Shown here one piece after another: positions 24,434 through 32,477 of a stretch of 64,000 nt of DNA. The DNA lies in the NCBI RefSeq assembly GCF_030518795.1, contig NZ_CP130427.1, forward strand, positions 2,046,001 through 2,110,000. The letters are read 5' to 3'. Numbering within the stretch: the stretch's first letter is position 1; each line of letters starts with the position of its first letter. This DNA comes from Micromonospora sp. NBRC 110009. GTDB taxonomy: Bacteria; Actinomycetota; Actinomycetes; Mycobacteriales; Micromonosporaceae. Under the pieces are notes generated by a model. That model was not told the origin of the DNA. It worked only from the letters and a program-made list of their open reading frames with translations, and ran no database searches. Made by a program: the position numbers and the translations under genes.

Positions 24434-25183
24434 GTGCCGGAGTGGTTGCAAGCGGGTCTCTGGGGGCTGCTGGCCGGGTCCGCCCTGTTGATCGGGGCGG
24501 CGGTCGGATTCTTCGCGCGGGTGCCGCGCCGGGTCGTCGCGTCCGTGATGGCGTTCGGCGCCGGGGTACTGCTCTCCGCCGTCTCGTTCGAGCTGATCGC
24601 CGAGGCGCACGAACAGGGCGGCCTGCTGCCGGTGACGATCGGGGCGGCGGCCGGGGCGCTCGCCTACACCGGGGCGAACGTGCTGCTGGCCCGGCGCGGC
24701 GCCCGGCACCGCAAGCGCTCCGGCGACGAGCAGCCGTCCGAACAGGAGCAGCCCGGCTCGGGCTCGGCCATCGCGGTCGGCGCGCTGCTGGACGGCGTAC
24801 CGGAATCGGTGGTGATCGGCGCGAGCCTGCTGACCGGCGGTCCGGTCAGCCTGGTCACGGTGATCGCGGTCTTCCTCAGCAACGTGCCGGAGGGCCTGTC
24901 CAGCGCCGCCGGCATGCGCCTGGCCGGCCGGACCAGGCGGTACGTCTTTCTGCTGTGGACGGCGATCGCCCTGGTCAGCGGCGTCGCGGCGCTCGCCGGC
25001 TACACGCTGCTCGGCGGCGCCCCGCCGGAGGTGCTGGCGACGATCACCGCGCTGGCCGCCGGCGCGATCCTCGCGATGATCACCGACACCATGGTCCCCG
25101 AGGCGTTCGAGGACGCCCACCTGCTGGTCGGCCTGATCACCGTCCTCGGCTTCCTGACCGCCTTCGCCCTCTCCCACGTCTGA
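24434..25183 (+). CDS. ZIP family metal transporter
   Basis: A 249-aa, 7-8 TM transporter. The ZIP signature helices are present as LLDGVPESVVIGASL and FLSNVPEGLSSAAGM, with polar residues for Zn/Fe/Mn coordination, and a charged loop (RKRSGDEQPSEQEQ) separates TM3 and TM4. TAGGGT (24421-24426) lies 7 nt before the GTG start, a leaderless pattern. It probably imports a divalent cation; specificity unclear. Confidence 0.9.
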   Translation: MPEWLQAGLWGLLAGSALLIGAAVGFFARVPRRVVASVMAFGAGVLLSAVSFELIAEAHEQGGLLPVTIGAAAGALAYTGANVLLARRGARHRKRSGDEQPSEQEQPGSGSAIAVGALLDGVPESVVIGASLLTGGPVSLVTVIAVFLSNVPEGLSSAAGMRLAGRTRRYVFLLWTAIALVSGVAALAGYTLLGGAPPEVLATITALAAGAILAMITDTMVPEAFEDAHLLVGLITVLGFLTAFALSHV

Positions 25184-25275
25184 CGCCCTGCGGGGTGGCC
25201 GGGCCGGCTTAGCGGTGGGTTAAGGATCCGGTGGACGGTCGTGCGGGGGCGGGGGACGCTCCTAGCATCGGGCGG

Positions 25276-26463
25276 GTGCGGGTGAAGTCGGCTGTCGTCC
25301 TTGTCGTCCTCGGTCTCGCCGGCGCCACGCTGCCCGCCTGCGGGTCCGACGAGCCGGCCGGGCCACGCGTCGCCGCACCCGTCGCGGCAACCGGCACCGC
25401 CGCCCCGCCGAGCACCACTCCGACGCCCGTCCCGACCGCCCGGAGCGGTCTCGGCGCCGCCCCGCCGAGCCCCTCGACGCCCGCCTTCCGCGCGGGCAAC
25501 CCGGCCGGTCACGCCGCGGTGCCCGCCGAGGCGCGCGCGGTGGACACCTCGCACCCGACCCGTACGGTCGGCACCGGCACCCCCGCGAGCTGCACCTCGG
25601 CGGCGGTGGTCAAGGCCGTGGCGGCCGGCGGGATCATCACCTTCGACTGCGGTCCGGCCCCGGTGACCATCCGGATGACAGCCACCGCGAAGGTGGTCAA
25701 CGCGCACGGGCCGCGGATCGTGCTGGACGGGGGCGGCAAGGTCACGCTGAGCGGCGGCGGCGAGCGCCGGATCCTCTACCAGAACACCTGCGACCGGGCC
25801 CAGGGGTGGACCACCTCGCACTGCCAGAACCAGGACCACCCGCAGCTCACGGTGCAGAACCTGACCTTCGCCGACGGCGACTCCACCGGCGACCGGACCG
25901 AGGGCGGGGGAGGCGGCGCGATCTTCGTCCGGGGCGGCCGGTTCAAGGTGGTCAACTCGCGCTTCGTCGGCAACCGCTGCGACCGCACCGGCCCCGACCT
26001 GGGCGGCGCGGCGCTCCGCGTGCTCAGCCAGTACGAGAACAAGCCGGTGTACGTGGTCAACAGCACCTTCACCGGCGGGAACTGCGCCAACGGCGGGGCG
26101 ACGAGCAGCATCGGCGTCTCCTGGACGGTGCTGAACAGCGTCTTCCGCGACAACCGGGCGGTCGGCAGCGGGGCGAATCCGGCCCGGTCCGGCACTCCGG
26201 GCGGGGGCAGCGGCGGCGCGATCTACTGCGACGGCAACGAGTTCACCGTGCGGATCGCCGGCACGATCATCGAGGGGAACCGGGCCACCGAGGGCGGCGG
26301 CGCGATCTTCTTCGTCAGCAACAACCGCACGGGCACCCTCCGGATCGAACACTCGACCCTGCGCCGCAACCCCAGCCAGGGCTTCGAGACCACCGGCTTC
26401 CCCGGCATCTTCTTCCTCGGCGCCCGCCCACCCACCGTCCTCTCCTCCTCCCTCACCCGCTGA
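25276..26463 (+). CDS. Right-handed beta-helix lipoprotein
   Basis: A 395-aa secreted lipoprotein. The signal peptide (VRVKSAVVLVVLGLAGA) ends in lipobox LPAC, followed by a Pro/Ala/Thr linker to about residue 85. A parallel beta-helix with repeated GGAIFV.GG / VVNS.F.GN / GGAI turns then follows, the pattern of pectate-lyase-like or polymorphic outer-membrane beta-helices. The start is GTG 25276, with TAGCAT 7 nt upstream. The lyase active site cannot be recognised, so binding or polysaccharide cleavage remain open. Confidence 0.82.
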   Translation: MRVKSAVVLVVLGLAGATLPACGSDEPAGPRVAAPVAATGTAAPPSTTPTPVPTARSGLGAAPPSPSTPAFRAGNPAGHAAVPAEARAVDTSHPTRTVGTGTPASCTSAAVVKAVAAGGIITFDCGPAPVTIRMTATAKVVNAHGPRIVLDGGGKVTLSGGGERRILYQNTCDRAQGWTTSHCQNQDHPQLTVQNLTFADGDSTGDRTEGGGGGAIFVRGGRFKVVNSRFVGNRCDRTGPDLGGAALRVLSQYENKPVYVVNSTFTGGNCANGGATSSIGVSWTVLNSVFRDNRAVGSGANPARSGTPGGGSGGAIYCDGNEFTVRIAGTIIEGNRATEGGGAIFFVSNNRTGTLRIEHSTLRRNPSQGFETTGFPGIFFLGARPPTVLSSSLTR

Positions 26464-26480
26464 CCCCCGCACCCCGCCGG

Positions 26481-26540
26481 GTTGATCAAGAAGTTTGCGT
26501 CGGAGTTGATCTCCCTGGAGACCGAAACTCCTTGATCAAC
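26481..26540. repeat. Inverted repeat GTTGATCAAG...CTTGATCAAC between convergent genes
   Basis: Perfect 10-bp outer arms (26481-26490 and 26531-26540) and partly matching inner arms (AGTTT/AAACT) enclose a 60-bp element between the beta-helix lipoprotein and the convergent SDR gene. Outer arms are AT-richer than the surroundings. It may be a terminator or a dispersed miniature element. Confidence 0.7.
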
Positions 26541-26543
26541 GGG

Positions 26544-27626
26544 TCAGTAGGGGTTGGGGTGGCCGGGGAGGCGGGCCTTGAGGAGGGCGGCGGGGCGTCC
26601 GGGGAGGGTGGGGTCCGGGGAGAGCGGCGGGGCCGGGGTGCCGGCGCGGTGGGAGATGCCGGCGAACAGGTCCCTCAGAGCGGTGACCGCGTCGGCCCTC
26701 GGGGTCCAGCCCAGCTCGGTCTCGGCGCGGTCGCTGGACATCAACGGGGCGTTCAGCGCCAGGTCGACCCAGCCGGCGTCGACCGGTTGCAGCCGCGCGC
26801 GCCAGGTCAGCGCCGCCGCCGCGCGCAGCACCGGCGCCGCCACCGGCACCGTCCAGCCGTGGAAGTGCCGGGCCACCAGCTCCGGGGTCAGCACCGGGTC
26901 CGCGGCGACGTTGAAGGCGCCGCGCGCCTCACCCAGGACCGCCCTCGCGTACGCGTCGGCCACGTCGTCGGCGTGCACGGCCTGCATGCGCAGGCGACGG
27001 TTGGTCGGTACCAGCGGGATCCGGCCGTACCGGAGCAGCTGGACCGGGACCAGTGGGCCGAGGAAGTAGCGGCTGATCTCCGTGCCGGCGTCCCGCTGGA
27101 AGATCAGCCCCGGCCGCAGCCGGACCACCCGCAGCCCCGGGTGCTCCCGCTCGACCGTGTCGAGCAGCCCCTCCACCTCCGCCTTGTCCTCGCTGTACGA
27201 GGACCCGGGCACCCCGGTCGCCGGCCACCGTTCACTGACCGGATGATCCTTCGGCCCGGGCGCGTACGCCCCGACCGACGAGGCGTACACCAGGGCAGGG
27301 ACGCCGGCCCGGACGGCCGCGTCGAGCACCGCGCGGCTGCCGCCGACGTTGGTCCGGTAGAGGGTGCGCCGGTCGTGGCTGGGCTGGATCTGCCAGGCCA
27401 GGTGCACCACCACCCGCGCCCCGGCGAAGATCGCGGTCAGCCGCCCGGCCGCGTCCGGCGCCCCGACGTCGCAGGAGTGCCACTTCACCCCGTCGTACGG
27501 CTCTCCCGCGCTCGGCCCGGGCAGCCGCCGCGCCACCCCGACCAGCTCCGGCCCGGACTCCCGCCGCAGCCGGCGCAGCAGCGCCGTCCCCACGTTGCCG
27601 GTGGCCCCCACGATCACGATGCGCAT
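26544..27626 (-). CDS. NAD(P)-dependent epimerase/dehydratase (extended SDR)
   Basis: A 360-aa extended short-chain dehydrogenase. The nucleotide-binding motif is VGATGNVGTALL at the N-terminus, the catalytic Tyr/Lys pair is in SSYSEDKAEVE, and the Ser is in VYASSVGAY. Such enzymes epimerise or reduce sugar nucleotides or related carbonyls. Function cannot be assigned more precisely; no sugar-biosynthesis gene is adjacent. Confidence 0.9.
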   Translation of the reverse strand: MRIVIVGATGNVGTALLRRLRRESGPELVGVARRLPGPSAGEPYDGVKWHSCDVGAPDAAGRLTAIFAGARVVVHLAWQIQPSHDRRTLYRTNVGGSRAVLDAAVRAGVPALVYASSVGAYAPGPKDHPVSERWPATGVPGSSYSEDKAEVEGLLDTVEREHPGLRVVRLRPGLIFQRDAGTEISRYFLGPLVPVQLLRYGRIPLVPTNRRLRMQAVHADDVADAYARAVLGEARGAFNVAADPVLTPELVARHFHGWTVPVAAPVLRAAAALTWRARLQPVDAGWVDLALNAPLMSSDRAETELGWTPRADAVTALRDLFAGISHRAGTPAPPLSPDPTLPGRPAALLKARLPGHPNPY

Positions 27627-27653
27627 ACCGGTGCCGTACCCGTTGAAGCGGAC

Positions 27654-27688
27654 ACCAACCCCCGGACCGGTCAGGGCCGGGGGTTGGT
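27654..27688 (-). terminator. Hairpin overlapping the 3' end of the 99-aa gene
   Basis: ACCAACCCCCGG and CCGGGGGTTGGT are perfect 12-bp arms. The right arm is the last coding codons of the minus-strand gene and the stop codon lies in the loop, so termination and coding share bases. Confidence 0.7.
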
Positions 27689-27970
27689 GCGCACCCAGCT
27701 CTTCTCCCCCTGCCGGCGGCCCAGGGTGGCGGCCAGGCAGCGCGGGCAGACCCAGCCCTCCGGGTCGGCCTCGGTGAGTACGTCGGTGGCCGAGTAGTCG
27801 AACGGCACGTGCGGGAAGCGCCGCAGCCGGGTACGGCTCAACGGCAGCCCGCAGAGCGTCTGGTTCTGCCCCGGCAGCCAGGCGTGCACCTCACCACCGG
27901 GCCGGCGCACCCCGTCGAGGCCCGGCACCTCGCTCGACGCGGCGACCGCGGGCGTGCTGCTCAGCCTCAT
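27671..27970 (-). CDS. Small conserved hypothetical protein with Cys pairs
   Basis: A 99-aa protein containing TLCGLPLSRTRLRRFPHVPFDY and, later, WVCPRCLAA. The CPRC pair plus a further Cys suggests a metal-binding knuckle. No known domain recognised. Start at MRLSST because upstream residues are low complexity. Convergence or operon partners are absent; it lies between the SDR gene (same strand, downstream) and tRNA-Lys. Confidence 0.6.
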   Translation of the reverse strand: MRLSSTPAVAASSEVPGLDGVRRPGGEVHAWLPGQNQTLCGLPLSRTRLRRFPHVPFDYSATDVLTEADPEGWVCPRCLAATLGRRQGEKSWVRTNPRP

Positions 27971-28081
27971 GCCGGAGCCGGTTCCCCGCCCCGGCGATCC
28001 CATGCCCGGCGCTTGTCGGAAGATCGACGGCGGGGGAAGCCGGAAGGCCCGCGCGGGCGGGTTCCGGTAGCCTGGGCGGGC

Positions 28082-28156
28082 GGGCCGCTAGCTCAATGGC
28101 AGAGCTGTGGACTTTTAATCCATAGGTTCAGGGTTCGAGTCCCTGGCGGCCCACCA
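28082..28156 (+). tRNA. tRNA-Lys (anticodon TTT)
   Basis: A complete cloverleaf: acceptor GGGCCGC/GCGGCCC, D stem GCTC/GAGC, anticodon stem GTGGA/TCCAT with loop CTTTTAA, T stem CAGGG/CCCTG with TTCGAGT. Discriminator A is followed by an encoded CCA, unlike the three tRNAs at 59.3-59.7 kb. Confidence 0.96.
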
Positions 28157-28259
28157 TTTTCCGCCGCTGAGCCGCGGGAACGCCGGGAAGATCATCGGGC
28201 CCAGTCCGGGCACAAACGACGGTGGGCAACGCTCGGACTCGGCGGGCCTGAACAAGATC

Positions 28260-28292
28260 GGCCCCCGACCGCATCTCTGCTGGTCAGGGGCC
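28260..28292. terminator. Hairpin between tRNA-Lys and TM2 gene
   Basis: GGCCCCCGACC and GGTCAGGGGCC pair with one mismatch around an 11-nt loop. It can terminate both the tRNA transcript and the convergent TM2 gene. The rest of the 28157-28435 gap holds no gene that I can support. Confidence 0.55.
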
Positions 28293-28435
28293 GTCTTCGC
28301 ACCTGGTGGCGGGTAGCGGACCCGAACCTCGGCGGCTTTCGCGGCGGACTTAGCGGCCGCTCCTGCGCGGCCCACGGGCGACCGCCCAACAGGGCATCGA
28401 GATCAATCGGCCCGGCCCGACGACTTCGGAGAAGA

Positions 28436-28687
28436 TCAGCGGATCCCGATCGCGAGCTGCGTGTTGACCTGACGCACCTGGCTCGGCAGCGTGAACAGGT
28501 CGATCAGGACGCCCACGCCGAAGATGCCGACGGTGAACAGGTAGAGCAGACCCCGTCCGGTCTTGCCGAGGTAGAACTGGTGGCCACCGAAGACGCCGAG
28601 GAAGAACCAGAACAGGTAGGCGATACCGGTCTGCTTCTGGCGAACCTGCACGAGCATCGGCTGCGGCGAGGCGGTCGGCTGAGACAT
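28436..28687 (-). CDS. TM2 domain-containing membrane protein
   Basis: An 83-aa protein with two TM helices: QTGIAYLFWFFLGVFGGHQFYLG and GRGLLYLFTVGIFGVGVLIDLFTLP. GGHQFYLGKTGRGLLYL is the TM2 signature. AGGAG precedes ATG 28687. TM2 proteins are found with diverse partners; the role is unknown. Confidence 0.9.
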   Translation of the reverse strand: MSQPTASPQPMLVQVRQKQTGIAYLFWFFLGVFGGHQFYLGKTGRGLLYLFTVGIFGVGVLIDLFTLPSQVRQVNTQLAIGIR

Positions 28688-29007
28688 GGATGTACTCCTG
28701 ATCTATGAGGCGGGTTCAGGCAGCGCCGACGCACGGGGTGCGTTCCCGCGCCTCGGGGAACATGGTCTTGCTTGCCAGATGGCAACAGTGCAGCAGAGGT
28801 TAGTTGGAAAGATCAACACCGTGATATCGGCCGTAGGGGCTGCAAGACCTCGGAGACCTGGCGGAGCAAGATCATCCAGCGCGGCGAGATTTGTCGACAG
28901 TCGGTCCGTATGCGTTGACCGGTCCGACAGCCACGGCACTGCGGGGCGCATGTCGCCCTTCATTAATGGGTGGCGTGAGCTCAGGGAGCCGAGCAGGCTT
29001 CGGTCGC
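28688..29007. other. Intergenic region without a supported gene
   Basis: 320 bp of lower GC than the surroundings, between the divergent TM2 and methyltransferase genes. An 86-codon minus-strand frame exists but lacks convincing third-position GC bias. No tRNA or clear hairpin beyond a short CGCACGGGGTGCG-type dyad was seen. It should hold the promoters of both genes. Confidence 0.5.
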
Positions 29008-29763
29008 ATGACGAGCAGCGATCTGTGGGACGAGGACACTGCGGAGCGTTATGACGCCATCTCGGCGGAGATGTTCGCGCCCGACGTGCTCGACCCTGCC
29101 GTGGAGTTCCTGGCCCGCCTTGCGGGTGGCGGTCCGGCGTTGGAGTTCGCGATCGGCACGGGGCGGGTCGCGATCCCGCTCGCTGCCCGAGGCATCTCGG
29201 TCACCGGGATCGAGCTCTCCCAGCCGATGGTCGACCGGCTGCGACGCAAGGTACCCGCGCAGGAGCTGCCGGTGGTGGTGGGCGACATGGCCACCACCAC
29301 CGTCCCCGGTCGCTTCTCGCTGGTGTACGTCGCGTGGAACAGCATCGGGAACCTGTGTACGCAGGACGAGCAGGTGCAGTGCTTCCGCAATGCGGCCCGG
29401 CACCTGTTGCCGGGGGGTCGATTCGTCGTCGAGCTGTGGGTGCCCGGCATCCGGCGGTTTCCGCCGGGGCAGTCGGCGGTGCCGTTCGAGGTGACCGACC
29501 GGCACGTCGGCTTCGACACCTACGACATGGTCACCCAGCAGGGGACGTCGCACCACTACCGGCGGCTGGAGGACGGGAGCGTCCGCTACGGCTACAGCAA
29601 CTTCCGCTACATCTGGCCGGCCGAGTGCGACCTGATGGCTCGGTTGGCCGGGCTGACCCTGGAGCAGCGGGTGGCGGACTGGACCGAGGCGCCGTTCACC
29701 TCGGACAGCGAGAGCCACGTGTCGGTCTGGCGCAAGCCGCTCGACGCCGCTGACCAGGGTTAG
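29008..29763 (+). CDS. Class I SAM-dependent methyltransferase
   Basis: A 251-aa methyltransferase. Motif I is LEFAIGTGRVAIPLAARG, the acidic residue binding the ribose is in VTGIELSQPMV, and motif II/III regions are VVVGDMATT and LLPGGRFVVELWVP. The N-terminus WDEDTAERYDAISAEMF is typical of methyltransferase_25/11 enzymes. Start at MTSSDLW. The substrate is unknown; no biosynthetic genes are adjacent. Confidence 0.88.
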   Translation: MTSSDLWDEDTAERYDAISAEMFAPDVLDPAVEFLARLAGGGPALEFAIGTGRVAIPLAARGISVTGIELSQPMVDRLRRKVPAQELPVVVGDMATTTVPGRFSLVYVAWNSIGNLCTQDEQVQCFRNAARHLLPGGRFVVELWVPGIRRFPPGQSAVPFEVTDRHVGFDTYDMVTQQGTSHHYRRLEDGSVRYGYSNFRYIWPAECDLMARLAGLTLEQRVADWTEAPFTSDSESHVSVWRKPLDAADQG

Positions 29764-29888
29764 CCAGCCGAGCTGGCAGGTTTTGTCCTGCGTGGTCCGG
29801 AGGCCGCTGCCGCGCCGGCACCGGCAGCCTGCCGCACGGTGGTGCCGAGCACGTGGGCGATGACGCCACCGACTCTGACCCCGCTCCC

Positions 29889-29919
29889 GCTCGCCCGGGG
29901 CAGCCGACCCCGGGCGAGC
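29889..29919. terminator. Perfect 12-bp hairpin between convergent genes
   Basis: GCTCGCCCGGGG and CCCCGGGCGAGC pair perfectly around CAGCCGA. It lies between the methyltransferase and the convergent 358-aa gene and can serve both. Confidence 0.75.
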
Positions 29920-29939
29920 GGCCCGGCGCTGCGCTGACG

Positions 29940-31016
29940 CTAGGCGCGCCGCTGCCACCAGCGGCGCTTCTCGGCCGGCGCCGGCGCCGGCTCCTCCTGC
30001 TCATCGTCCTGCGCGGCGCGGGCCAGCACCGCCGTCGCCAGCGCCCGGTCGTCCGGGCGGCAGCCGGGCGTGACGAGCATCAGCTGCGCCAGCGACTCCT
30101 CGATCGTGACCAGCCGGTTCGCCGCCACGGCCGCGTCGAGCCGGGCCCGGACCACCTGGCGGACCTCCGCCCGCAGCTCGGGCTCCCGGTACGCGGCGGT
30201 GACGAGCGCGAACAGCGCCGCGTCGGCGACCCAGTCCTCGACGCCGAAGGCGAGGTCCACCAGCACCTCGCGCCGGACCGAGGTCGACCACGGCTGGTCC
30301 TTGGCGTGGTGCAGGATGCCGAGGCACACCCACGGCTGCATGAGCCGGTACCAGTAGGTCGGCGTCGACGTGGCCAGGTGCTGCCAGCGCGCGGTGTCCG
30401 GCGGACCGGGCAGGTGGGCGAGCAGCCCGAGCAGGTCGGCCAGGGGCAGCTCACCGAGGGGGGCGGCCTTCACGTACCCGGAGAGCGGCGACGCCCACGG
30501 CTCCCCGGCGACCTCCTGCAGCAGCCGGACCGCGGCGCCCGACGGCGCAGGCCCGGCGGGCACCGGCTCGGTGCCGTCGTACCGCCAGATCGCGTACCGA
30601 CCGGGCCGTACGGGCGTGCGGATGTCGGGGGCCGGGAACTCGGCGATGCCGATGTCGACCGGGCCGGCGACCCGGTGGCAGGCGGTCATGGCGCTCGCCG
30701 GCTCCGCCGCCGACAGCCCGAGGCCGGTGACCTCAAGCTGCTCGCCCCGGGCCCGGCGGCCACCGATCTCGTTGGCGACATTGGTGATCGCCTCGCTCGG
30801 CATCGGCACCCAGTTGAGCCAGGGGCGCTTCGCTCCCGCCAGGGCGAACACCACGTCGGTCATCCCGCACGGGTGTGGATCGTCGTGTACGGCCACCAGG
30901 TGCGCGACGTCGCCGGACGCGCGGAACCGCACCGCGTGCCGGGCCGCGTCGCGGTGCGGAAAGTTGGGGTCGTCCGCCATCTGACGCAGGTCGGCATCGG
31001 CATCGCCGGAAAGCAT
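29940..31016 (-). CDS. Uncharacterised protein, helical (HEAT-like) N-terminus
   Basis: A 358-aa soluble protein. Residues 1-50 (DADLRQMADDPNFPHRDAARHAVRFRASGDVAHLVAVHDD) resemble helical repeat units; the middle contains RPGRYAIWRYDG; and an alpha-helical C-terminal half ends with RRWWQRRA. No catalytic signature recognised. Start ATG 31016 is supported by TACGCT (minus strand, 31024-31029) 7 nt upstream. Divergent from the zinc-motif protein. Confidence 0.65.
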   Translation of the reverse strand: MLSGDADADLRQMADDPNFPHRDAARHAVRFRASGDVAHLVAVHDDPHPCGMTDVVFALAGAKRPWLNWVPMPSEAITNVANEIGGRRARGEQLEVTGLGLSAAEPASAMTACHRVAGPVDIGIAEFPAPDIRTPVRPGRYAIWRYDGTEPVPAGPAPSGAAVRLLQEVAGEPWASPLSGYVKAAPLGELPLADLLGLLAHLPGPPDTARWQHLATSTPTYWYRLMQPWVCLGILHHAKDQPWSTSVRREVLVDLAFGVEDWVADAALFALVTAAYREPELRAEVRQVVRARLDAAVAANRLVTIEESLAQLMLVTPGCRPDDRALATAVLARAAQDDEQEEPAPAPAEKRRWWQRRA

Positions 31017-31178
31017 GGCGCGGAGCGTAACAACCCGGGCGGTCCATGGGGGACCCCGCCGACGGGCCGGGCAGCACTCCCGGCGACACACCGCCGACCC
31101 CTCGTGTCCTTGATCCGGCTGCGTACGCCGTTCACCCTGGTACGACGGTGGGGAACACGCGACGCCCGGGAGGTACCG

Positions 31179-31667
31179 ATGACCGGTAGGCGGGAGACCG
31201 TGGAGGTCGACCCGGTGGTGTTCCGCGCGGTCTACGACTCGCCCGCCTCGCTGCCGGGCCGGCACCGCTGGACCACCCCCGAGTCGGACGTACGCCGGCT
31301 GGAGAAGCTGCTGAACATGCCGACGCGCAGCATCGGCGCGCCGCTCTGGGTCAGCGGCGACGAGCCGGACTGCCCGAAGTGCGGTCGCCGGGTGAACTGG
31401 TACGACATCGTCTCCTCGGCCCTGCACGGCGTGCACGACCGGGCGATGATCGCCCGGGTGATCCTCGGCGAGCGCAAGTACGTCAACACCGAGGTTCCCG
31501 ACGCCATCCCCGGGGTGCACTGCGCCGACTGCCGCACCGCTATCGACGGCCTGCGCAGCTTCAAGTGCCACAACTGGGCGTACGCCTTTGAGGCGCTGGA
31601 GGAGATCGTCGAGCGGATGTCCGGCGGGGTGGGGCAGCCGGCACAACGCCGGCCCGCCTCGTCCTGA
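31179..31667 (+). CDS. Hypothetical protein with two CxxC zinc-ribbon pairs
   Basis: A 162-aa protein with Cys65/Cys68 (DCPKCGRR) and Cys115/Cys118 (HCADCRT), the arrangement of a split zinc ribbon, separated by a helix (VHDRAMIARVILGERKYVN). GGGAGG lies 5 nt before the ATG start. No family name can be given. Confidence 0.65.
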   Translation: MTGRRETVEVDPVVFRAVYDSPASLPGRHRWTTPESDVRRLEKLLNMPTRSIGAPLWVSGDEPDCPKCGRRVNWYDIVSSALHGVHDRAMIARVILGERKYVNTEVPDAIPGVHCADCRTAIDGLRSFKCHNWAYAFEALEEIVERMSGGVGQPAQRRPASS

Positions 31668-31765
31668 CCCGCGGCTGAGAGCTGTCTGAGACTTCGGTGC
31701 CCTGACCGGCATTCACCCGCCATCCTCCAGGTGAACGGAGTATGAACGGTGGGTGAGGTGGATTC

Positions 31766-32389
31766 ATGACTGACGCCGTGGCGACGGACGTCCCGGACAT
31801 CAGCGCCGACTGGTACCGCGACATCGTCCAGTTCGCCGACCACACCCCGCAGCCGGTCCAGTGGTTCGCCACCCACTTCACCGAGGGAGCGATCGTGCTG
31901 CTCGGCATCCTGATGGTGCTGGCGGCGCTGACCAGGCTGGTCGGCGGCGACCTCCGGGGCCGGGCACTCGCCCTGGCCGCGCCGGTGGCGGTGATGCTGG
32001 CGTACGGCGCGAGCGAGGGGCTCAAGGACCTGGTCGCCGAGGACCGGCCCTGCCGCAGCCCGGCCGACCTGGTGATCGTCGCCGGCCACTGCCCGGCGGT
32101 CGGCGACTGGTCGTTCCCCAGCAACCACGCCACCATCGCGGGCGCGTTGGCCGCCACCGCGCTGCTGCTGCACCGGCGGATCGGCCTGGTGGCCGCACCG
32201 CTGGCCCTGCTCGCCGCGTTCTCCCGCACCTTCGTCGGGGTGCACTACCCGCACGACGTGGCCGCCGGCCTGCTGCTCGGCGTCGTGGTCGGCACCCTGC
32301 TCACCCCGCTCGCCGCCCGGCCCCTGGCCGAGATGCTGCACCGCCTCCAGCGCCCGGCCACCGCCCCACCCCACCCCGCCCGCCGCTGA
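31766..32389 (+). CDS. PAP2 family phosphatase
   Basis: A 207-aa membrane phosphatase with about five TM helices. The three PAP2 motifs are present: KDLVAEDRP, PSNHATIAG and SRTFVGVHYPHD. It probably dephosphorylates a lipid pyrophosphate (undecaprenyl-PP or phosphatidate). An inverted repeat ATTCACC/GGTGAAC lies about 30-55 nt upstream of the start. Confidence 0.92.
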   Translation: MTDAVATDVPDISADWYRDIVQFADHTPQPVQWFATHFTEGAIVLLGILMVLAALTRLVGGDLRGRALALAAPVAVMLAYGASEGLKDLVAEDRPCRSPADLVIVAGHCPAVGDWSFPSNHATIAGALAATALLLHRRIGLVAAPLALLAAFSRTFVGVHYPHDVAAGLLLGVVVGTLLTPLAARPLAEMLHRLQRPATAPPHPARR

Positions 32390-32477
32390 CCCGGCGTCCC
32401 GCCCCGGAGACCCGGTCTCGCCCCAGGCCCGTGGTCGCCAACGCCGGGCGCCGGAGCGGCCGGTTACCGTTGCCGGT

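Noticed and set aside
28115..28375. 86-codon minus-strand frame ending with a tRNA-derived motif (AARDSNPEPMD)
   Set aside because: It is the reverse strand of tRNA-Lys plus intergenic sequence, a known source of false protein calls.
28703..28963. 86-codon minus-strand frame in the TM2/methyltransferase gap
   Set aside because: No domain, no ribosome site and no third-position GC bias.
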